Of a stretch of DNA of 64,000 nucleotides, positions 54,666 through 61,373 are shown one piece after another. The DNA is from Pseudomonas viridiflava (lineage in GTDB: Bacteria; Pseudomonadota; Gammaproteobacteria; Pseudomonadales; Pseudomonadaceae), in NCBI RefSeq assembly GCF_003702045.1, contig NZ_RBTP01000012.1, positions 620,001-684,000 on the forward strand, in the 5' to 3' direction. Each line of letters opens with the position of its first letter. Within the stretch, counting starts at the first letter, position 1. The notes below the pieces were generated by a model. That model was not told the origin of the DNA, made no database searches, and worked only from the letters and a program-made list of their open reading frames with translations. Made by a program: the position numbers and the translations under genes.

Positions 54666-55907
54666 ATGCGCTCATTTCCTCACTCGCCATTGGCCCTTCG
54701 TATCGGCCTCATGTTTGCACTGGCCACCCTGACGCCGATGGCTAGCGCCGAACCCCACCCGAAGATCCAGGCCGATGCCGAGCAGTATCAGGACGAGGCC
54801 CTGAAGTTGCTCGAACGTCTGGTGAACATCGATTCCGGCTCGGGCGACACCCAGGGCCTTGCTCGGGTCAGTGACATTGCCATCGAGGAATTGAAGAAAC
54901 TGGGTGCCACCGTCGAGCTTGTGCCCAATACACCGGAGGCCAGCCACCACGTTGTGGCGACGCTCAAGGGCACGGGCACCAGGAAGATCCTGCTGATGGC
55001 GCACATGGACACGGTGTTCAAGGAAGGCACGGCCGCCGAGCGTCCGTTCCGCATCAAGGACGGCCGTGCCTATGGCCCCGGGGTGATGGACGACAAGGGC
55101 GGCATCGTCGCCGCCATCTATGCGCTCAAGGTGCTGCAGAACCTCAATTTCAAGGACTACGCGTACATCACCGTGCTGCTCGACGCCAGTGAAGAGACCG
55201 GTTCGACTGTCGGCACCGAGTTGATCAAGAAGACCGCCAAAGCGCATGACGTGACCCTCAATCTGGAGCCCGGTCGTCCGGCCGATGGTTTGGTGGTGTG
55301 GCGCAAGGGTGTTGCTTCGGCATTGGTTGAAGTCAAAGGCAAGGCGTCCCACGCAGGCGTTGCGCCAGAGCTGGGTCGCAACGCAGCCAGCGAGGTGGCC
55401 CACCAGATTCTGCAACTGGGCAAGCTGGGTGACGAAGAGAAGAAAACCACCATCAACTTCACCGTGCTCAAAGCGGGCGACCGTACCAACGTGATACCCG
55501 ATCAGGCCAGTGCCAAGGCCGATGTGCGTGCGGTGCTGCCGGAAGAATTCGACCGGATCGAGCGGGACATGGCCAAGGTGTCCGCCAATAAGCTGATTCC
55601 CGAGACCGAGGTCAAGACCAGCCTGGTGCGTGGCTTGCCACCGATGCCGCAAACGCCCGAGTCCGACGCACTGGTGGCCATCGCGCAGGGCATTTACGCT
55701 GAACTGGGACGCACGTTGACCATTGAAGGCAGCGGCGGGGCGGCGGATTCCAGTCTGTCAGCCAGCGTAGGTACACCGACGCTGGATGGCTTCGGGATTG
55801 TCGGTGGCAATATCCATACGCCCGAGGAATACGCCGAAGTGGCCAGCGTTGCGCCGCGTATCTATCTGCTGTCGCGGATGATCATGAAGGTCGCTGGCGC
55901 CCAGTAG
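54666..55907 (+). CDS. Exported M20-family metallocarboxypeptidase (carboxypeptidase G2-like)
   Basis: A 413-residue di-zinc peptidase with a signal peptide (cleavage near MASAEPH, residue 28). The metal and catalytic residues are visible: His in LLMAHMDTVF, Asp in GPGVMDDKGG, the Glu pair in DASEETGS, an acidic ligand in LEPGRP and His in GNIHTPEEY. The dimerisation domain has KGKASHAGVAPELGRNA. Carboxypeptidase G2 relatives remove C-terminal glutamate from folates and peptides in the periplasm. It is a single gene converging on a histidine kinase gene. Confidence 0.9.
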   Translation: MRSFPHSPLALRIGLMFALATLTPMASAEPHPKIQADAEQYQDEALKLLERLVNIDSGSGDTQGLARVSDIAIEELKKLGATVELVPNTPEASHHVVATLKGTGTRKILLMAHMDTVFKEGTAAERPFRIKDGRAYGPGVMDDKGGIVAAIYALKVLQNLNFKDYAYITVLLDASEETGSTVGTELIKKTAKAHDVTLNLEPGRPADGLVVWRKGVASALVEVKGKASHAGVAPELGRNAASEVAHQILQLGKLGDEEKKTTINFTVLKAGDRTNVIPDQASAKADVRAVLPEEFDRIERDMAKVSANKLIPETEVKTSLVRGLPPMPQTPESDALVAIAQGIYAELGRTLTIEGSGGAADSSLSASVGTPTLDGFGIVGGNIHTPEEYAEVASVAPRIYLLSRMIMKVAGAQ

Positions 55908-55918
55908 TCGGATGAGGT

Positions 55919-57094
55919 TCAGACCGGAATCAGCAGGCGGATCATTGAGCCGCCGTCCGGCCTGTTCTGCGCACTGATGGTTGCGTTGTGCTCAACGCAG
56001 ATCGCTCGGGCGATGGACAAGCCGAGCCCGCTGCCGCCTGAGTAACGGGCCCTTGAACGTTCGGCACGCCAGAAACGGTCGAACACCTGTTCAAGGTTGT
56101 CGCTTCCGAACCCCGGGCCTTTGTCGGCAAACGTCAGTTGCACATGCGTGCGGGTGGCTTCAGCGATGATGCGCAGTTCACGGCCCTGTGACGCGTAGCG
56201 CAGCACATTGTCGACCAGAATGTTGACGACCTGGCCCAGCCGGTCCCGATCGGCTGTCAGGTGCAGGTCGGCCGGCATGTCGAGCAGAACCTGCATCCCT
56301 GCGTCTTGCAGTTGGGCCGCGAACCAGTCCAGGCGCTCGGTGATCAGTCTTTCCAGTGGAAAAGCAGTCTTGCTCAGGACCAGTTGCCCTGCGCTGGCCA
56401 ATGACAGCAAGTGCAGGTCATTGACCAGATTGTTCAGTTGGTTGAGCTGTCGACTGACCATTTCCAACTGGGCAAGGTCTCGCGGAAACACCTCGTCAAT
56501 CATGCCCTGCACACGGCCCATCGCCGCGTTCAGCGGCGTGCGCAGTTCGTGGGCGATCATGGCGCTGGACTCGCTGACGTCCAGTTCGTAACGCTCCAGC
56601 TGAGTGGTCATGATGTTGAAGTCGCTGACCAGCGACTGGAGTTCATCGGGGCCATGATCGCTGGCCGGAAGGCGGGTCTTGAAATCGCCTTGTGCGACCT
56701 GGCGCGCACCTTTTGCAATCTCGGAAAACTGGCTCGAGAGGGGCCGCGAGAACATAAACCCGAAGAAGATGATCACCGGAATCGCGACCCCGACCAGGCC
56801 TGCGAGCAGCCACCATTCCTGACTGGCAATGCCGGGCAACATGTAATAGGTCGGGTAATACTGCACGAACAGTTCGCGAAGCCTGGCGGTATTCAGGTTA
56901 GGTTCTGCCTGCAACTGTTCCAGCTCGGTGCGCACGCTTTCAGGGATGGCGTGCAGTATGTTCCAGTCGGTAACCGCGACATGCAGCCACATGCTGAACG
57001 CGATCACGATAACAGCGCCGATGGCCAGCATGCTCATGCGCATCCCGACCCAGTGCCACAGGGGTTTTGGTTTAGAGCCGAATCGACGTTGCAT
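55919..57094 (-). CDS. Sensor histidine kinase
   Basis: A 391-residue membrane kinase. Two membrane segments (about 19-40 and 101-123) flank a periplasmic region of about 60 residues (RTELEQLQAEPNLNTARLRE, YYPTYYMLPGIAS). HAMP follows, then the phospho-accepting His in SSAMIAHELRTPLNAAMGR, N box NILVDNVLRYAS, G1 box DKGPGFGSDN and F/G2 boxes (VFDRFWRAERSRARYSGGSG, LGLSIA). It lies five bases behind its response regulator gene and divergent to the RND efflux operon that the pair probably controls. Signal unknown. Confidence 0.93.
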   Translation of the reverse strand: MQRRFGSKPKPLWHWVGMRMSMLAIGAVIVIAFSMWLHVAVTDWNILHAIPESVRTELEQLQAEPNLNTARLRELFVQYYPTYYMLPGIASQEWWLLAGLVGVAIPVIIFFGFMFSRPLSSQFSEIAKGARQVAQGDFKTRLPASDHGPDELQSLVSDFNIMTTQLERYELDVSESSAMIAHELRTPLNAAMGRVQGMIDEVFPRDLAQLEMVSRQLNQLNNLVNDLHLLSLASAGQLVLSKTAFPLERLITERLDWFAAQLQDAGMQVLLDMPADLHLTADRDRLGQVVNILVDNVLRYASQGRELRIIAEATRTHVQLTFADKGPGFGSDNLEQVFDRFWRAERSRARYSGGSGLGLSIARAICVEHNATISAQNRPDGGSMIRLLIPV

Positions 57095-57099
57095 GGGGG

Positions 57100-57789
57100 T
57101 TACCTGAACCGATAGCCGACAGAGCGGACCGTGACCAACACGTTTTCGATACCGTGCACTTCCAGCTTGCGGCGTAGGTTGTGCACATGGGCATCGACCA
57201 CTCGGGCCAGCGCTTCGCTTTCAGGCAAACAGATCTCCAGCAGTTCGTCACGGGTAAACGCCTTGGATGGGGTGTTGAGCAGCGTCGAGAGAATCTTGAA
57301 TTCGGTCGGCGTGAGATCCAGCAGGGTGTCTTCATGCTCCGGTTTCTCGATACGAGCGGTTACCGCTTCGAGGTCCACAAGCAGGTTTTGATAGCGCAGG
57401 TGGCGTTCGTTGTTGCCTATCGGTTGTGAGCGACGCAGAACGGCGTGGACCCGTGCCACCACTTCCTTGGGGTTGTAAGGCTTGACCACGTAATCGTCTG
57501 CACCGTAACGCAGCGCGCCGAGTTTTTCCGGTTCGTCACCCATTGCAGTGACCATGATCACCGGCGTATCGCTGCACCGCCGCACCGCTGACAACACGTC
57601 CGTACCGCTCACCAGCGGCAGCATCACGTCCAGCAGTATGAGGTCCGGTTTCCATTGACGATGCATGTCAATGCCACGCTGGCCGTTCTCCGCGAGGCCG
57701 ACGATGAAGCCGTCGCGAAGCAGGTAGGCCTCCAGAATGCTCGCGCTGTCGGCATCGTCTTCGACAACCAGAATACGTTTTCCTGACAC
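57100..57789 (-). CDS. OmpR-type response regulator (GTG start)
   Basis: A 229-residue regulator. The receiver has VVEDDADS, the phospho-acceptor Asp in LILLDVMLPL and the Lys in DDYVVKPYNP. The winged helix ends the protein (LDLTPTEFKILSTLLNTPSK, VDAHVHNLRRKLEVHG, VRSVGYRFR). GTG at 57789 is preceded by GAGG eight bases upstream. It is the first gene of the kinase operon and probably acts on the 11-base phased repeats in the 98-base divergent gap next to it. Confidence 0.94.
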   Translation of the reverse strand: MSGKRILVVEDDADSASILEAYLLRDGFIVGLAENGQRGIDMHRQWKPDLILLDVMLPLVSGTDVLSAVRRCSDTPVIMVTAMGDEPEKLGALRYGADDYVVKPYNPKEVVARVHAVLRRSQPIGNNERHLRYQNLLVDLEAVTARIEKPEHEDTLLDLTPTEFKILSTLLNTPSKAFTRDELLEICLPESEALARVVDAHVHNLRRKLEVHGIENVLVTVRSVGYRFR

Positions 57790-57798
57790 AGAGCCGCC

Positions 57799-57838
57799 TC
57801 TTGATCAAATCTTGATAATTCACGAACCGTTTATTGAT
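57799..57838. promoter_or_regulatory. Phased direct repeats, probable response-regulator operator
   Basis: TCTTGAT at 57799-57805 and again at 57810-57816 start exactly 11 bases apart. TATTGAT at 57832-57838 begins 22 bases after the second, on the same helical face. OmpR-type regulators bind such repeats. The site lies between the divergent regulator and efflux genes. Confidence 0.6.
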
Positions 57839-57887
57839 AGTCGACATTCAGGATTGTGTTCAGACCCCACTGTCGCGAACAGATCCT

Positions 57888-59393
57888 ATGCCCACTCTCA
57901 CGCTGCTGTCCAAGCCTATCCGCTTTTACCGGTACTGCACCCTGCGCGGGTGTCTGGGGTGGCTGATGGTGCTGGCCGTCTCGGGTTGTTCGCTGGCTCC
58001 GGACTACCAGCGGCCTGCGTTGCCGGTGCCTGCAACGGTGTCCGCAAGCGTTGTTTTCGGCGAGGCGAAACCTTCGCAGGTGGCGCTCACGCCTGACGAA
58101 GAACAGCTGACTGCCGAGTTGGACCCGAAGGGCCATTTGCACACGCTGCTGCTTTCAGCGCTGGCGTTCAATCGTGATTTTCGCGTTGCCGGGTTGCGTG
58201 TCGAGGAAGCCAGAGCGATGCGGGGTGTGACCGATTCGGATCGCCTACCGACGATTGCCGCAGGCCTGGAACGTGACCGTCAGCACTTCGACAACAAGGC
58301 GGCCAACGAGCGTTACGGGCAGGACATTTCGATTGCCTCACTGGGGATTTCCAACTATGAACTGGATTTCTTCGGTCGCCTGCGCAGCCTTTCCGATGCT
58401 GCGCGCCATGACTATCTGGCGACCGCTTATGGCCAGCAAGCCGCACGCAGTGCCCTGATCGCCGAAGTGGCACAGGGCTGGCTGGCCGAGCGTATGGCCG
58501 CGGCCATGCAGGCCGATGCACAGACGATCAGTGACACACGTTCGATGCTGCAGGGTTTGGCCGAAGGGCAGCAGCGTGCAGGCGCCATTTCACTCGACGA
58601 CGTTGCCGTGCAACGCCAAGAGGTCCTGACAGCGCGCCAGCAATTGCAGGATGCAATCAGCGATCATTCCCGTGCGTCGCAGGCGTTGCTGTTGCTGACG
58701 GGCTATAGCGCACCTTTACCGGCCATGACCCTGGACGCCGCGCCATTGCAGTTGGCCGCAACGCAACTGCCTGCAGGGCTGGCGAATCTGCCGTCCCAAC
58801 GTTTGCTGGAGCGTTTTGATGTGCGTCAACGCGAAGAAGCGCTGAAGGCCAGCAACGCCAATATCGGTGCCGCTCGTGCAGCGTTTTTTCCTTCCATCAC
58901 GCTCAGCACCGGGATCGGTGTGCAAAGCGACAGCCTGAGCAGCCTGTTCAGCCACGGCAGCGGTGCCTGGCTGTTCAGCTCTCAGTTGAACTTGCCGTTG
59001 TTCGACGGCGGCCGCAATCGCGCCAACCTGGACCTGGCCCAGGTGCGTAAAGAGATTGCCGTGGCCGAATACGAAAAAACCATTCAAGCCGCCTTTCGTG
59101 AGATGGCCGATGTGCTGACCCGTCGTCAGCAGGCGCTGGATCATGTGCGTGATGACGTCGAGCGTGTTGCTCTGGTGCAGGAGAAGGTCCGGCGCATGAC
59201 GTTCGAACTCGCGGCTGGTGGTGCGGATCGACGCGCGCCGCTGACGTCCGCGATCCGTGTCGCCGAAGCCGATGCCACCTTTCGCAAATCGCTCAATGAA
59301 CTGCAGCAGAACCGTCTGGACATCTACCGCGTACTGCACGGCGCAGAGCCTGTCACTTCTTCCCCCCTGACTCAAACTGGAGTTGCCCCATGA
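57888..59393 (+). CDS. RND outer membrane factor lipoprotein (NodT/OprM family)
   Basis: A 501-residue TolC-like outer membrane channel. The lipobox is AVSGCSLAPDYQRP with the acylated Cys near residue 35. Repeated coiled-coil halves follow (RVEEARAMRGVTDSDRLPTI in the first; FDVRQREEALKASNANIGAA and FFPSITLSTGIG in the second), each with the FDGGR-type turn. ATG 57888 is chosen because upstream codons would place the lipobox too far in. It is the first gene of a four-gene operon whose last known member is the RND pump. Confidence 0.92.
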   Translation: MPTLTLLSKPIRFYRYCTLRGCLGWLMVLAVSGCSLAPDYQRPALPVPATVSASVVFGEAKPSQVALTPDEEQLTAELDPKGHLHTLLLSALAFNRDFRVAGLRVEEARAMRGVTDSDRLPTIAAGLERDRQHFDNKAANERYGQDISIASLGISNYELDFFGRLRSLSDAARHDYLATAYGQQAARSALIAEVAQGWLAERMAAAMQADAQTISDTRSMLQGLAEGQQRAGAISLDDVAVQRQEVLTARQQLQDAISDHSRASQALLLLTGYSAPLPAMTLDAAPLQLAATQLPAGLANLPSQRLLERFDVRQREEALKASNANIGAARAAFFPSITLSTGIGVQSDSLSSLFSHGSGAWLFSSQLNLPLFDGGRNRANLDLAQVRKEIAVAEYEKTIQAAFREMADVLTRRQQALDHVRDDVERVALVQEKVRRMTFELAAGGADRRAPLTSAIRVAEADATFRKSLNELQQNRLDIYRVLHGAEPVTSSPLTQTGVAP

Positions 59394-60223
59394 ATGTCAT
59401 GAACCGTCGTATCCCGTCACGCCCTGCGTTTTGCAAGGTCTTGATCGCCTCTGCTGCCGTTGTTCTGGCGTGTCAGGCGCAAGCCGATGACCTTGCGACC
59501 AATCAATCACTGCTCGGCGACAAGGTCGACGTCAGCCTGGGACTGGGCTTGGGTGTCGTCCCGCGTTACATGGGCGCGGATGAATATCGCAGTCAGGTGG
59601 TGCCGATGTTTACCGTGCAGAGCGGCATTCTGTTCGCCGACAGCCTGCGAGGCTTGGGGCTGCAATACCAGTCGCCGTCGGGTTTCGGTGCCAGTGCCGC
59701 GCTCAACTATGACTTCGGCCGCACCGAGAAAAACAGCGGCAGCCGTCCCGGCTCCAACGAACTCAAGGGCATGGGCACTGTTGAGGGGGCCACGGTCGCT
59801 GACCTCACACTGTCGCAGCAATTGTTGCCTTGGCTGACAGTCAGTGGTGAAGCCGAACTGCGACTGGCGGGCGAGAAGCGAGGCAATCGCTACCGCTTGG
59901 GCTTCGAAGGCATTGCCTACCACAGCCAGTCGGACACGGTGGCCCTGGATATCGACGCACACGCCGGGGATGGTCGCTACAACCAGACCTATTTCGGCGT
60001 CAGCCCGATTCAGAGTCAGCGCACCGGGTTCTCCCGATTCACGGCAGACAGCGGCATTTATGCCTACTCGGCAGCGCTCAGTTGGCAACACAGCTTTGAC
60101 GCCCACTGGTCGACGGTGACCAGTGTGGGGGTCACGCATTACACCGACCAGACCCGTGGCAGCCCGCTGGTCGAGACCGACGCCGAAGCGAGCGGTCTGC
60201 TCGCCCTGAACTACGCTTTTTGA
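59390..60223 (+). CDS. MipA/OmpV-family outer membrane protein
   Basis: A 277-residue exported beta-barrel. The signal peptide ends near ACQAQADD. Typical segments are LGLGVVPRYMGADEYRSQVV, MFTVQSGILFADSLRGLGLQ and the closing ASGLLALNYAF with a terminal Phe. Family members scaffold murein enzymes or take part in responses to cationic antimicrobials. Its ATG overlaps the outer membrane factor stop by ATGA. Its place inside an RND operon is unusual and suggests a sensor or accessory role for efflux. Confidence 0.87.
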   Translation: MNVMNRRIPSRPAFCKVLIASAAVVLACQAQADDLATNQSLLGDKVDVSLGLGLGVVPRYMGADEYRSQVVPMFTVQSGILFADSLRGLGLQYQSPSGFGASAALNYDFGRTEKNSGSRPGSNELKGMGTVEGATVADLTLSQQLLPWLTVSGEAELRLAGEKRGNRYRLGFEGIAYHSQSDTVALDIDAHAGDGRYNQTYFGVSPIQSQRTGFSRFTADSGIYAYSAALSWQHSFDAHWSTVTSVGVTHYTDQTRGSPLVETDAEASGLLALNYAF

Positions 60224-60239
60224 CGGCGAGAGGCTAGCC

Positions 60240-61373
60240 ATGCGATTTCAACCCATTCCATCGCCCGGTTTGATGAGGCGTCTTGCGCAAGGTTGCGGCC
60301 CCGTCCTTTTGGCTTTGCTGGTCAGCGGCTGCGGCGACAAACCTGCCGCCGTGGCGCCGGCCGTGCGAGCCGTCAAAGTCGAAACCGTGCAGGCCGACAG
60401 GGGGGGCGACGTGCGTTTTTCCGGCGTCGTTCGTCAGCGTGAGAGTGCAGGGCTGGCGTTTGAGTCGGCTGGCACACTGGCCGAGTTGCGGGTCGATGTG
60501 GGCGATGCCTTCGAAAAAGGGCAGGTGCTCGCTGCACTCGATCGCCAGCCCGCTGCATTGCATCTTCAGCAGGCCCAGGCCAGCGTCAACACTGCAACGG
60601 CTCAGGCTGCAGAGCGCGCGCTGAATTACCAACGTCAGAAAATGCTGTTGGCCGCCGGCAGTGTCGCCCAGAGTGTTGTGGAGGGCGCGCAGGCAGCCAA
60701 TGCACAAGCGGTGGCCGAGCAGGCGCGGGCGCAGTCGGAGCTGGCGCTGGCGCGTCGAGAAGTCGAGCGCAGCCAGATCATTGCGCCGTTTGCCGGGCGT
60801 GTCGTGGCACGTCGGGCCGAACCCCACAACCTGCTGGCGTCCGGGCAGGTTGTGCTGCAGGTCGAATCGCGTGGCCAGCAGCAGGTGCTGGCCGCCGTTC
60901 CTGTCGAGCAGGCCAGTCAACTGAAGGTGGGCGACCTGGCGCATGGCTGGAGCACGTCCGGACCTTCGGTCGGGTTGGGCATGGTGCTGGAAGGCATCTC
61001 CCCTCGCGCAGAGGACGGGTTGGTGCGCACCTGCCTGTTTCGCCTGAACGATCCTTCTGAAGCGGTGGCCAGTGGTATCACGCTGTTGGTGCAAATGGCG
61101 CCGGAACAGCGTGCGCAGCCTCTGACGATACCGATTCAGGCGTTGTGGATGGGCATGGCCAGGAGCAGTGCGCAGGTCTTCGTTTATCAGAGGTCCGGAA
61201 CCGTCGCCTTACGGACCATTACGCTCGGCGCAATAAAGGATGGGCGGGCAGCGGTGACCGAGGGGCTTGCGGCGGGCGATCAGGTAGTGGTTGCCGGGGC
61301 CGCCTTTCTGCAGGACGGACAGCCCGTCAGTCTGTTTCACCCCACGACCCGTTTGACTGAGAACACCCCATGA
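60240..61373 (+). CDS. RND efflux periplasmic adaptor lipoprotein
   Basis: A 377-residue membrane fusion protein. The lipobox is LLVSGCGDK (Cys near residue 31). The barrel-sandwich hybrid is GTLAELRVDVGDAFEKGQVL and IIAPFAGRVVARRAEPHNLL, separated by an alpha-hairpin (LHLQQAQASVNTATAQAAER). A beta-barrel and membrane-proximal domain follow (VTEGLAAGDQVVVAGAAFLQ). It links the inner membrane pump to the outer membrane factor. Its stop overlaps the pump gene start (ATGA). Confidence 0.92.
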   Translation: MRFQPIPSPGLMRRLAQGCGPVLLALLVSGCGDKPAAVAPAVRAVKVETVQADRGGDVRFSGVVRQRESAGLAFESAGTLAELRVDVGDAFEKGQVLAALDRQPAALHLQQAQASVNTATAQAAERALNYQRQKMLLAAGSVAQSVVEGAQAANAQAVAEQARAQSELALARREVERSQIIAPFAGRVVARRAEPHNLLASGQVVLQVESRGQQQVLAAVPVEQASQLKVGDLAHGWSTSGPSVGLGMVLEGISPRAEDGLVRTCLFRLNDPSEAVASGITLLVQMAPEQRAQPLTIPIQALWMGMARSSAQVFVYQRSGTVALRTITLGAIKDGRAAVTEGLAAGDQVVVAGAAFLQDGQPVSLFHPTTRLTENTP

